The notes beneath the pieces were generated by a model. It ran no database searches. It was not told where the DNA came from and worked only from the letters and a program-made list of their open reading frames with translations. This document shows, in pieces, positions 9,149 through 18,254 of a stretch of DNA of 64,000 nucleotides. Both the position numbers and the translations under genes were made by a program. Within the stretch, counting starts at the first letter, position 1, and the number at the start of each line of letters is the position of its first letter. Source of the DNA: JADJPO01 sp963750395 (GTDB lineage Bacteria; Actinomycetota; Actinomycetes; Actinomycetales; Kineosporiaceae); the NCBI GenBank assembly GCA_963750395.1, contig CAVVQM010000008.1, positions 410,815 to 474,814 of the forward strand, given 5' to 3'.

Positions 9149-10169
9149 ATGAGTGTCGCCAGCGGCGCCCTCCTGGCCGCCTTCGTGGTTCTCGTGGCCG
9201 CTCTGTTCGTACTCGCCGTCGTCGAAGCGTCGTTGTTGCATGTGCGACGCTCTGCGATCGCCTCCGCCGGCGCCGAGGGTGATCGCCGATCTCGGCGCCT
9301 GTTGGAACTGCTCGACGACCTACCGAGTGTCATGAATGCGGTCCTGTTGGCCGTCCTAGCGGCCCAGGTCACAGCGGCGGGCATCGCCGGTGCGCTCGCC
9401 CGGCAGTGGTTCGGCGACACCGGTATCACCATCGCCACGGTGGCGGTGACGATGATCCTGTTCATCTACGGCGAAGCCATCCCGAAGACGATCGCCATCC
9501 GCGATCCGGCCCGCTACGGGCGACGGCTCGTGGGGTTGGTCCGAGCCCTTAACGCCATCATGCACCCGGTCGTCCTGATCCTCGTGAAGATCGCCGACTG
9601 GCAGTCACCGGGCCCCGGCGGCGTCGACACGGTGACCACGGTCAGCGAAAGGGAGCTGCTGCACCTCACGGTGGAGGCAGCCGCTGCCGGTCAGATCGAG
9701 GAATCCGACGCCGAGCTGATCGAAAGGTCGTTCTCCGTGGGCGATCTGCGCGTCCAGCAGATCCTGATCCCCATCGATCAGGTCGTCGCCGTGGCTGCCG
9801 ACACCGGGGTCGACGAGGCCCTGCGGACGGCGATCCGGGCCGGCCATCGTCGCGTGGCCGTCCACGACGGCGATCGCACGGCGAATCGTCGGCTTCGTGC
9901 GCCTGCGCGACCTGGTCGAGGCCTCCGCCGCGGACGTCGACCAGACCGTCGCCGGGCTCCTGCGACCCGCCCTGGCGGTGCCGCCCACCACGCTCATCAT
10001 CGACCTGCTGCGCCGCATGCAGGCGGCTCGACAACACCTGGCCGTCGCGACCGATGACGATGGAGTTGCGCTCGGGATCGTGACCGTCGAGGACATCGTC
10101 GAGGAGTTGCTCGGTGAGATCGACGAGCCCGACCCGGACCAGGAAGGGGTTCGGGCTACGCCTCGGTGA
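9149..10169 (+). pseudogene. CNNM/CorC-type transmembrane protein with CBS domains (frameshifted)
   Basis: The first frame gives a DUF21/CNNM membrane domain: four hydrophobic segments and IYGEAIPKTIAIRDPARYGR. It continues with an acidic linker and the first CBS domain (FSVGDLRVQQILIPIDQVVAV). At about 9880 the frame breaks. The +1 frame continues with IVGFVRLRDLVEAS and the second CBS domain ending GIVTVEDIVEELLGEIDE (to 10169). The family is linked to magnesium/cobalt transport or tolerance. A single-base loss restores a normal gene, so this may be a sequencing error. The ATG at 9149 follows AGAGGAG. The 3' end overlaps the convergent GyrI-like gene by 14 bp. Confidence 0.75.
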
Positions 10170-10626
10170 TCGGCCACACGATCTGCGTCTCACAGGTGGC
10201 TGCGTCGGGATCTACCGCAGGATCCGACAGGTAGCACTCCCACATGCCCGCCGCGGGCGCGATCGCGTGCTCGTCCATCCAATCCTGCAGCTCGGCGTAG
10301 GTCTTCTCCAAGGTGTCGTAGGGGCCCACGTGAACTGCAACCATCGCGCGGCCGCCGGGCAGGACGAGGCGGTGGACCTCGCCGGAGGTCTCCACCGGCG
10401 CGGACACCGGTGCTCCGGCCTCCACGACCACGGTGTCGGTCGGCATGGAGGGATAGAAGGCGAACGGAGGGCCGACGATGTCGACCCCGCATTCGTGTGC
10501 CGCGCTCCACACGGCGGTGAACGCTTGACCGAAGAACTCCTGCAACCCGGTAACCGGCACATCGCCCCGGACCGCCAGGGTTTCCTGTTCCTCGAGTTCG
10601 ATGATCTCGGGCGCTATGGAGGCCAT
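10156..10626 (-). CDS. GyrI-like small-molecule-binding domain protein
   Basis: A stand-alone GyrI/AraC-effector-type domain of 156 residues without a DNA-binding domain. Visible blocks are the N-terminal PEIIELEEQETLAVRG strand, AGAPVSAPVETSGEVHRLVLPGGRAMVAVHVGPYDTL and the final WECYLSD...CETQIVWPI strand. Such proteins bind or hydrolyse small aromatic or cyclopropanoid compounds, but the ligand here is unknown. It converges with the CNNM gene. Confidence 0.8.
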   Translation of the reverse strand: MASIAPEIIELEEQETLAVRGDVPVTGLQEFFGQAFTAVWSAAHECGVDIVGPPFAFYPSMPTDTVVVEAGAPVSAPVETSGEVHRLVLPGGRAMVAVHVGPYDTLEKTYAELQDWMDEHAIAPAAGMWECYLSDPAVDPDAATCETQIVWPITEA

Positions 10627-10712
10627 GGTTTGATCGTCGCGACCATCACCGGGGTGGGCCAGAGCCGAAGGTCATGTGGCAGGGCCACCACTCGGCGCGT
10701 GAAGCTGCGTCG

Positions 10713-11516
10713 TCAGTGCACCTGGGCGACGGGACGCGAGACGGGGCGCACGGCGGCGCCCACGACGAGCCCGGCCGCCAGGATCGCCGCCAGCGCAGTG
10801 ACGCTCGACTCCGGGGCGTCGGCCAGCCGGCCGACGGCGATCCAGCCCAGGCCCCAGGCGAGGGCTGCTGCGGTGGTCCAGCGCAGGATCGGGGCTCCAC
10901 TCGACATCCTGGCCAGCCCGGCGCCCACGACTCCTGCCACGGCAAGCACGAGGACGGCGATCGCCGCCGCCGGGCCGGGGCCCGGGTCGACGCCGTCCGC
11001 AGCCAGGGTCGCGGCCACGTTGGCGCAGCTCGCCACGGCCACCCACCCGAGGTACAGCCCGGCCGTCGCATCCAGGACCGCAAGCTGGACGACGCCCACA
11101 CGGCGCGGCGCGGCAAGGAGCCGGCGAGCGAGCAGTACCAGGGTGGCGAGCAGGGCGAAGATGACGGCCACGCTCACCCACAACCAGCCCTGTTGAGTGA
11201 CCAGGAGCCAGGCCGCGTTGAGCACCATGGAGATCGCCACGAGCAGCCCCGTCGTCCTGGCCCGCGGGTCGCGGGTGGCCGACGGCGTCCACTGCCACAC
11301 GGTGTAGCCGGCGAGGCCGAGGTAGATGACCGACCAGATCGAGAAGGCCGGCCCGGCGGGTGCGAGCAGCGTGGCGTCGGCGGCCAGGGCGCCACCCGAG
11401 GACTCCTCCACCCTGGTGCCGATCACTCCCACTCCCACCAGCGTGCCCAGCACGCAGAAGAGCTCAGCGGCGGTCACACCGATCTGTCGCGCTCTGTCCA
11501 GGGGAGCTCTGTCCAT
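10713..11516 (-). CDS. TspO-like tryptophan-rich membrane protein
   Basis: A protein of 267 residues with seven or eight hydrophobic segments. The pattern GPAFSIWSVIYLGLAGYTVWQW followed by NAAWLLVTQQGWLWVSV, with clustered tryptophans, resembles TspO/MBR-type tryptophan-rich sensory proteins, extended by additional C-terminal helices. TspO homologues bind porphyrins or affect stress signalling; no function can be assigned here beyond the family. It has its own short upstream region. Confidence 0.7.
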   Translation of the reverse strand: MDRAPLDRARQIGVTAAELFCVLGTLVGVGVIGTRVEESSGGALAADATLLAPAGPAFSIWSVIYLGLAGYTVWQWTPSATRDPRARTTGLLVAISMVLNAAWLLVTQQGWLWVSVAVIFALLATLVLLARRLLAAPRRVGVVQLAVLDATAGLYLGWVAVASCANVAATLAADGVDPGPGPAAAIAVLVLAVAGVVGAGLARMSSGAPILRWTTAAALAWGLGWIAVGRLADAPESSVTALAAILAAGLVVGAAVRPVSRPVAQVH

Positions 11517-11632
11517 GAGGCCAGTCCATCAGGTGAGCAGGTGGTCGGCCACCCGGACGATTGCGACCCACGCTGGGTCGTCGATCGGCTGCCAGGTACA
11601 TCACACCAGTCATTCATCCGATCTATGGTGAC

Positions 11633-11657
11633 GTGTCACTACGGAAGGTAGTGTGAC
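11633..11657. promoter_or_regulatory. Inverted repeat upstream of the STAS gene
   Basis: Arms CACTAC and GTAGTG are exactly complementary around GGAAG, and the pairing extends imperfectly outward to ten bases per arm. It sits in the 260-bp region between the TspO-like gene and the STAS gene. It is a candidate operator; nothing else was recognised in this intergenic stretch. Confidence 0.3.
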
Positions 11658-11776
11658 GTTCAGTGGGATCGTGACGTCGCCAGGCCAGGTCGCCGTCCGT
11701 TGATCTCGCTGATGCGCCGTCCCAGACCCCGGCTGCGCACGTCCGAACCTCCGACGTGCACAGGCTTCGAGGCTTC

Positions 11777-12238
11777 ATGGCATCGGCGACCCCCGACTCG
11801 CCCGTTCCGTACTCGCCCCTTCCCTACCCCGCCGGCCCCAGCGTGCCAGGCCCCCGTCCGAGGGGCCACGTGGTGTCCCGGCGCGCGCCGCAGCGGCTGG
11901 ACGGCGCGGGAATCTCGGCACGTGAATGGTCGATCGTGCGTGCCAGCGGAGCCATCGACGTCGTCACGGCCTCCAGGCTCGGCCGGGCGCTGTTGGCGGC
12001 AGTCACGGCCGAACAGCCGCACCGGCACCGGCACCTGATCCTCGACCTGGATGCCGTCACGTTCTTCGGCTACAGCGGTCTGCGTCCCCTGATCCAGGCC
12101 CGACGCCGGCTCCCGGATCGGTTCTGACTGGCCCACCCGTCCCGGCCGGTCCTGCGGCTGCTCGACTTCGCCGGTCTGACCGGGGACTTCGCGTTCCTCC
12201 ACGGCCTACCAGGGCCACACCACCCGTCCGGTCCCTGA
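11777..12238 (+). pseudogene. STAS-domain protein interrupted by one in-frame TGA
   Basis: The frame encodes an anti-anti-sigma-type STAS domain: WSIVRASGAIDVVTASRLGRALLAAV, then HLILDLDAVTFFGYSGLRPLIQARR. A TGA at 12125-12127 stops it. Immediately after, in the same frame, the rest of the domain continues as LAHPSRPVLRLLDFAGLTGDF to a second stop at 12236-12238. A C-to-T change of an arginine CGA would explain this. The phospho-acceptor position of classical antagonists (Ser/Thr) appears as FFGYSG. The start is uncertain (ATG 11756 or 11777). Confidence 0.6.
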
Positions 12239-12375
12239 GCGCTCGCGGCTGCCGAACCCGGTAGCCCATCCGCGACCGTGGCCCGGTTGTGGACGCGCCC
12301 TCGGGGTGGTGCCCGCCACGGCCAGCCGACTCGGCGGCGGAGGGGTTCGCCGAGTAGGCCCGACGCGCGGGCGGG

Positions 12376-13101
12376 TCAGGTCATGAGGTCCGGAACCGAG
12401 GCCGGTTCGGTGACGACCAGGCGTGCGAGATCGACGAGCTTCAGGTTGTGCTGCCGGGCGTAGCCGCGCAGCAGCTCGAATGCCGTGTCGATCCCGACCC
12501 CGTGGGTGCGAGCCAGTGCGCCTTTGGCCTGCTCGATCACGACCCGGCTGTTCAGCGCGTGCTGGAGCTGCTCGGTGAGGATCTCGCTGTGCCGGAGCGC
12601 CTTCTCCTGAAGGAGCCCGATCGTCGCGACGTCCGCCAGTGCCTGGACGATTCTGACGTCCGCCGGCTCAAGGGTCCCGACATCGGTGCCGAACAGGTTG
12701 ATCACGCCGATGACGTCGGCGCGCAGCCGCAGTGGCAGCGCGTGCACCGAGCGGAAGCCGGACGCCGCCGCGCGAGGGGCGAACGACGGCCATCGGTCCC
12801 CGGCACGCAGCAGGTCGGCGTTGACGACGGGGACGCCGGTGGTGAAGGCGTCCAGGCACGGACCCTCGTTGTTCTGGAGCTGGAACAGCTCGAGCAGCCG
12901 GGTCTTCTCGTCGGAGGCGGCCATGAACTGCAGCCGACCACGACCGCTGTCCAGGAGCAGCCCGACAGCCGGCACGGCCACCAGCTCCGATGCGCGGAGG
13001 GTGATCATCTGGAGAAACTCGATGACGTCGAAGTCGTCGACCAGGGTGTCGGCGACCTCGACGAAGACCTCGGCGAGGCGGTCGGATGCAACGGTGGCCA
13101 T
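12376..13101 (-). CDS. GAF-ANTAR domain regulator
   Basis: A protein of 241 residues. An N-terminal GAF sensor domain (about residues 20-165, with GPCLDAFTTGVPVVNADLLRAGDRWPSFAP) is followed by an ANTAR RNA-binding helix bundle (about 175-235, with ALNSRVVIEQAKGALARTHGV and AFELLRGYARQHNLKLVDLA). ANTAR proteins act as antiterminators on dual-hairpin RNAs; the ligand of the GAF domain is unknown. A related gene lies 76 bp upstream on the same strand. Confidence 0.9.
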   Translation of the reverse strand: MATVASDRLAEVFVEVADTLVDDFDVIEFLQMITLRASELVAVPAVGLLLDSGRGRLQFMAASDEKTRLLELFQLQNNEGPCLDAFTTGVPVVNADLLRAGDRWPSFAPRAAASGFRSVHALPLRLRADVIGVINLFGTDVGTLEPADVRIVQALADVATIGLLQEKALRHSEILTEQLQHALNSRVVIEQAKGALARTHGVGIDTAFELLRGYARQHNLKLVDLARLVVTEPASVPDLMT

Positions 13102-13177
13102 CAGGGCCTCCCTCTGTGATCGGCGGGCAGCGCGTGAATGCTGGCGTGATCCGGCGCGGCACGGACCGCTCGGCTGA

Positions 13178-13929
13178 TCATGGCGCGTCCGCCGCCAGCC
13201 GCAGCCGACCCTCTACGACGTCGCGGGCGACGTCGTGCAACTGACGCTGCTCGGCGAACGCGTGCGCGCGCAGCCGTGCCAGAGCGTCGACCAGCGACAC
13301 GCCGAGGTCGACCATCGTCATTCCCTGCGCCTGGTAGACGACGTAGTGAGCGTCCAGAACGTCGTCCAGGTCGCTTGGCGCGTCGTCCTGCGTCGATCCG
13401 TCCTGGACGTCGAGCAGGGTCTCGGTGACGACGTCGGCGAATGTGAGCGCGAGACCGAGGCTGTGGGCGGACAGCGACCCCGCCGTGACCCGGTAGACGT
13501 CCATCGCCCCGAAACCCGCCGCGCCGACTTGCAGTGGGAGCGAGAACACCGCGCGGATCCCGAGGGCCGTCGCGGCCGGGGCGTACCCCGGCCATCTCCC
13601 CTTTCGAAGATTCAGCAGGTCAGGCTCGAGCACCGGACGGTGGGTCGTGTACGCGTCGATGCACGGCCCTTCCCCGAGAGTCAGTTGAAGCCGGCCCATG
13701 GAATCGGTGACGCGTCCGAGGCGGCGACCCCGCCGAGGACTCCCGCGTCCGTCATGAGACTCACCCCAACCCCGCTCGCGGACAGCGCCCTTGCCGCCGC
13801 ACCGCACATCCGTTGCAACCACGCCACGACCTCGTCCTTGGGCGATCCTTCGGCGTGCGGGGCCGCACCACGGACCAGGCGGGGTACGAGTGCCTGCACC
13901 GACTCGAGATGCTCCCTCGGCTCAGTCAC
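13178..13929 (-). pseudogene. Second GAF-ANTAR regulator (frameshifted)
   Basis: The N-terminal frame (from ATG 13929: MTEPREHLESVQALVPRLV) runs to about 13710. The protein then continues in another frame as DSMGRLQLTLGEGPCIDAYTTHRPVLEPDLL (GAF) and VLDAHYVVYQAQGMTMVDLGVSL...RLRAHAFAEQRQLHDVARDVV (ANTAR). Adding one base near the GCGTCACC at the junction restores the gene. It is probably co-transcribed with the downstream GAF-ANTAR gene, making a tandem pair. Confidence 0.75.
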
Positions 13930-14122
13930 GCGTGTAGACCGGCCGTGCAGAGGCGAATCATGCCCATGCTGCCTCCGTCCGCTGCGGCCCGCCTCGACGG
14001 ACGGGGCCTGACCCGGCTCGTAGTGACCTGGCTGAGCAGCGAGCGCAGCCGCACCCTAGGCCTGCGTCGGAATCGGCGGCCGTTCAGCCGGCCGCGAATG
14101 GTCGTCAGGTGCTCGTCGGGCA

Positions 14123-14687
14123 TCACGAGCTGCGGTGCGCCTGTGGGCGGGCGAGCCGGTCCAGCGGGTGACTCTCGTCGGGGGCCACCGCGGTGAGGAT
14201 GCGTCGGCAGATCTCGAGCAGCTGGCGTCGATGGGTTTTGGTCAGGGGGTCGAGAATCATCCGGCGGACGTGCCTCACGTGGCCCGGTGCCGAGTCGATC
14301 ACCATGGCCATGCCGTCGTCGGTCAGCGAGGCCAGCGTGAATCGGCCGTTCGCGGGTCGGGCGTGCGACGGATCCAGCCTCGCTTCTCCAGCCGGTCGCG
14401 ACGTTGGACAACCGGCTCAGCGCGCTGTCGGTGACCTCCGCGAGCTCGCTCATCCGCAGGGTGCGCTCCGAGCCATGGAGAGGACGGCCATCACGAGGTA
14501 CACGAAGTGGCTGATCCGGCGCCCGGGTGAGCTGGGCGTCGAGGCTGTTCGGCATCTGGACGAGCGCGCTCGCGAAGGTCAGGAAGAGCTGCTGCTCCGC
14601 GTCGTCCAGCCAGGGTGCGTCATCGCCCGCCCCGGTTCCCCCTCGTGGCGCCGACGCCCGCTGTGCTGCCGTCCGACGACCTGCCAT
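14123..14687 (-). pseudogene. MarR-family transcriptional regulator (several indels)
   Basis: Pieces of one MarR protein are spread over three frames. They are the N-terminus (DAEQQLFLTFASALVQMPNSLDAQL), a short out-of-frame piece (RISHFVYLVMAVLSMA), the recognition region in the first frame (ERTLRMSELAEVTDSALSRLSNVAT) and the C-terminus in a third frame (MAMVIDSAPGHVRHVRRMILDPLTKTHRRQLLEICRRIL). At least three indels are needed, at about 14405, 14475 and 14525; one is the loss of a C in a CCC run. It lies 43 bp downstream of ribA on the same strand. The 193 bp between this gene and the GAF-ANTAR gene hold nothing I recognise. Confidence 0.7.
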
Positions 14688-14730
14688 GGCACCAGCCTAG
14701 CTTCACGGCTGAACACCGAGCCGGCGTGCG

Positions 14731-15397
14731 TCAGCCGGCGGCCGGCAGACGGATGGTGTGGCGGGTGCGGGTCACCTTGCTGGAGAGATAGCTCAGGTTC
14801 GCCTCCGAGACGTGGACACCGGTGGGGATCTGCTCTGTGACGTGGACGCCGAGCACGGACAGCTGGACGGCCTTGTCGGGATTGTTGGACAGCAGGCGGA
14901 TCCGCTCCGCCCCCAGGGCTGCCAACATCTGTGCCGCCACGGTGTAGTCACGCTCGTCCTCGCGACGCCCGAGCGCGACGTTGGCCTGGTAGGTGTCGAG
15001 GCCGCCGTCCTGCAGCGCGTACGCGTCGAGCTTCGCGTACAGCCCGATGCCACGACCCTCCTGGCGCAGATAGAGCAGGAATCCCCCCGTGGCGGTGATC
15101 TGCTCCGCGGCCACGCGCAGCTGTGGACCACAGTCGCAGCGCTGGGAGCCGAAGACGTCCCCCGTGAGGCACTCGCTGTGCGGCCGGACAGCGGGCCGGT
15201 GCCGCTGGGTGCAGCGTCGGTGACCGCCTCCCGCCACCGCCCGAGACCGAGGGCGAGGTGCTCCCGCCCGCGACCAGGCCCGTGAAGGTGAACACGACCG
15301 CCGCGGACGTGTACCCGTCGGGGAACTGCAGGGGCACCTGAACCTGAGTGCGGACCTGCGCCGGCGCGATGGTCGGCCCCGGGGCCGGGACCACCAT
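14731..15397 (-). pseudogene. ribA: GTP cyclohydrolase II (frameshifted)
   Basis: The 3' two-thirds encode a clear GTP cyclohydrolase II, the first step of riboflavin synthesis. It has VRPHSECLTGDVFGSQRCDCGPQL with the zinc-binding cysteine set, FLLYLRQEGRGIGLYAKLDAYALQ, and IRLLSNNPDKAVQL. The N-terminal piece (VPLQFPDGYTSAAVVFTFTGLVAG) and a middle piece (REHLALGLGRWREAVTDAAP) lie in two other frames, joined at about 15265 and 15205. Each join is explained by loss of one base (GGCCGG to GGCGG, and CTGGTCC to CTGTCC). With both repaired the protein is the short actinobacterial stand-alone RibA. No FMN riboswitch is visible upstream. Confidence 0.8.
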
Positions 15398-15475
15398 CGT
15401 CGCTACGGATCGATCGGGATGCAGAGCCTGCTCCTCTTTGTTGAACCTTCACCGAGTCTTTCCAGGTTGAGACTT

Positions 15476-15511
15476 CAATCGTCAATTCAATAATGAAGTG
15501 ACCTGGGTCAC
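15476..15511. promoter_or_regulatory. AT-rich dyads between ribA and the glycosyltransferase gene
   Basis: This short AT-rich island contains ACTTCA and TGAAGT arms and, at 15498-15511, a perfect 6-bp inverted repeat GTGACC-TG-GGTCAC. It lies upstream of ribA-marR (minus) and of the glycosyltransferase gene (plus). A MarR-type operator or promoter is plausible, but this is inference. Confidence 0.35.
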
Positions 15512-15600
15512 GAGTCCGGGCTGGGGAGGAAACGTCGGCACGTACTCTGCGACCGAGAACCCGCTCAAGGCAGAAGGTGATCCTGTCGAGAGACAGGCCC

Positions 15601-17056
15601 GTGAGGCGGAACCGCATCGGGAGCCCGCCCGTCGGCATCCGCCGCGCCCCGCGATCTGGCGCTATCCGATCGCCTGCCGCCGGCCGAGACGGCAGCGAAG
15701 CGCAGGAGTGTGCATGCCGTCGCGGTCCTCGCCCCGGTGGTCAGCGTCGTCTACCTGGTCTGGCGGCTGATGGACCCTCGGGGTCCGGTGGCTCAGCATG
15801 CCACTGTGGCTCCTCGAGGCCCACGCCGTCGCCGGCCTGGCTCTGTACACCCTCTCGATGTGGGACCTGCACACCATGCCCCATCGATCCAGGCCGGAAA
15901 GAACCGGTGGAATGCGTCGTTCTGGTGCGGCACCAACGCCCTGCTCCGGCTCGCGGCGCTGAGGGAGATCGGGGGCGTGGCGACGGCGAGCCTCACCGAG
16001 GACATCGCCACCAGCCTGCGCCTGCACAGGAACGGTTGGTGCACGACCTATCACAACGAGGTGCTGGCCTGCGGACTGGCTGCTCGGAACATGGCCGAGT
16101 ACCAGGCCCAACGACTGCGATGGGGAACCGGTGCGATGGAGCTGCTCCGCCGCGAGCGTCCGCTCACCGGGCCGGCCCTGTCACTGCCCCAGCGCCTGTC
16201 CTATGCGGCCACGTTGCTGGGGTGGTTCGACGCCTGGCGCACCCTGGGATACGTCGTCCTGCCGATCGTGGCGTTGATCACCGGCCGACTTCCCATCCGC
16301 AGTGACGCGACGACCTTCGCCATCGCGTTCACGACCACGTTCATCCTGCAGCGAATCGCCATGGCTGTGCTGGCCAGAGGCTTTGCTCCGCAGGGGATCG
16401 CGGCGGTCTTCGAGATGATCCGTCTGCCCGTCACCCTTCAGGCAACGCTGACGTTCCTGAGCATCCGGGATCGGGCCTTCGTCGTTACGCCGAAGGGTCG
16501 CGCCGAGAGGACGACGTCCATCGTGCCCCGACTGCTCATTGGTCTCATCGCCGCATCCGTGGCGGCACTCGGGGTATTCGCCGCGACGCTGCTCGGGTGG
16601 ACGTCAGTGCACTACGAACAGCAGGGTGCGGCCATCGGGACGGCGCTGTTCGCCAGTGCCAACTGTCTCGTCCTCGTTGTGGCCGTGGCCCGGATCAGGT
16701 CCGAGCGGTTCGCCGGGGATCGGCGGCGGGGCGAGCGTTTTCATGTGAAGGCAGCCGGTCGCGTCGGGTCCCGGCCGGCCGAGATCGTCGACGTCTCCGT
16801 CAGCGGAGCGCTGGTCTCGACGACCGTCCCGGCCGGCGAGGAGGACCACGTGGTGCTGACGCTCGACTTCGGAACCGAGACGATCATGCTCGAATGCGTC
16901 GAACGTTCGAGAAGGGCGGTGAGCCCCGCCGGCACGTTCGTAGTGGGTCTGGAGTTCGTCGTCGGCCAGCCCGAGGAGATCGCCACGCTGGCCCGTCGGC
17001 TCTTCGGCGCCGGATCGGGGGTCTCCAGGTGGGCGGGTATCTCCGCGGCGGCCTGA
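15601..17056 (+). pseudogene. BcsA-like glycosyltransferase 2 with PilZ domain, catalytic core deleted
   Basis: The C-terminal part is clear: IQAGKNRWNASFWCGTNALLRLAAL, the TED motif (ASLTEDIATSLRLHRNGW), the QRLRW motif (YQAQRLRWGTGAMEL), several membrane helices and a C-terminal PilZ domain (RRRGERFHVKAAGRV...DVSVSGALV), which binds c-di-GMP. The N-terminal helices are present but split across frames (VAVLAPVVSVVYLVWRLM, then MPLWLLEAHAVAGLALYTLSMWDLHTMP). Between HTMP at about 15880 and IQAGKNRW the whole first half of the catalytic domain, including the DDG and DxD motifs expected for this family, is missing. It cannot make polymer as it stands. The start (GTG 15601) is tentative. Confidence 0.7.
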
Positions 17057-17107
17057 GTGTCTAGGGGCCAGGGGAGTGTTCAGGAGCTCGCCCGGGGAGC
17101 AACCGCC

Positions 17108-18046
17108 TCACGCGTCGTCGGAGCCCCGGTGCCGGATCCGAGGGGAGGTCTTGACGGCGCCGCCGGGGGTGACGTCCGCATCTCCCTGCAGCGCCGCGCG
17201 GAAGCTCGGCGTGGCCTGCAGGGCGATGATCTCCGCGGGCATCTCGATACCCGCGTCATCGAGGGCGGTCTTGACCGCGCCGATCGCTCTGTGCAGGACC
17301 ACCAGGGACTCGTGCTGGCGCGGCGCGGTCCAGAAGCGGGCCTGGATGTCCATGGTGGACACTCCTAGCTCCTCGACCAGCGCCTCGGGACGCGGGTCGG
17401 CGGACACGCCGTCCACCTGCGAGAGTGCCGCGACGATGACTTCCGCCGCCTGACGTGGATCGTTCTCGTAGGCGACACCAACGACGAACGCCATCCGCCG
17501 CTGGTCATAGTGCGTCTGGACGCGCAACACACTCTTGTACACGTCGCGATTGGGGATCAGGACCAGCTGACCGTCGAACGTCCTGATCCTGGTCTCCCGG
17601 ATCGTGATCGCCTCGACCGTACCGCTCTGGCCCTGGACCTCGATCTGGTCGCCGGAGGCGAAGGGCTGACGGAACAGCAGCAGGACCCCCGCCAGCGTGT
17701 TCTCCAAGATGTCCTGGAACGCGAACCCGACGGCCACCGAGAAGAACCCGAGACCGGCCAACAGGTCCACCGGCTTGACCGAAGGGAAGACCACCGCAGT
17801 GGCGATCAACAGCGCCGCCGCCAGCACGAGGACTCCGGCGAGCCGACTGATCACCCGGGAGAAGCTCGGGGTCTGACCTCGACTGAGCCACCGGTGCAGC
17901 GCCCATCTCAGCAGGCGCGCCAGGCCCCAGCCGACTGCCACCACGATCAGAGCGACGCCGACCCTGGGCAGGGCAGCGATCACCGAGTCGGCCATTGCCC
18001 GCGCGTCGCCTGACAGATCCACGACCGTCGTACCCCGTGGGAGCAT
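17108..18046 (-). CDS. MscS-family mechanosensitive channel (copy 1)
   Basis: About 312 residues from the ATG at 18046. Three N-terminal membrane helices are followed by the pore-lining helix region (LAGLGFFSVAVGFAFQDILENTLAGVLLLFRQPFASGDQIEV) and the MscS beta domain (GTVEAITIRETRIRTFDGQLVLIPNRDVYKS). These channels release solutes on hypo-osmotic shock. The frame is open upstream to 18142, but that extension is Arg/Pro-rich and has no Shine-Dalgarno sequence. It differs from copy 2 at the final residue (Ala here, Thr there). It is convergent with the glycosyltransferase gene. Confidence 0.9.
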   Translation of the reverse strand: MLPRGTTVVDLSGDARAMADSVIAALPRVGVALIVVAVGWGLARLLRWALHRWLSRGQTPSFSRVISRLAGVLVLAAALLIATAVVFPSVKPVDLLAGLGFFSVAVGFAFQDILENTLAGVLLLFRQPFASGDQIEVQGQSGTVEAITIRETRIRTFDGQLVLIPNRDVYKSVLRVQTHYDQRRMAFVVGVAYENDPRQAAEVIVAALSQVDGVSADPRPEALVEELGVSTMDIQARFWTAPRQHESLVVLHRAIGAVKTALDDAGIEMPAEIIALQATPSFRAALQGDADVTPGGAVKTSPRIRHRGSDDA

Positions 18047-18254
18047 GGTCAGGCCACCGTTCGTGGGGTTCGACCAGATCCGGCCACCCGCAATCGCATC
18101 TGGCGCCCGACCCTCGCCCCGGCACCGGCGGGGACCGGCCACACAGTCGGCTCGACACCGACACCCGTGCTAGAGGTTGTCACAATGCATCTCCTTGACG
18201 TCGATAGCGAGAACCCCGACCAACCAACCTCGAAGACATGGATCGCAGGCCCGG

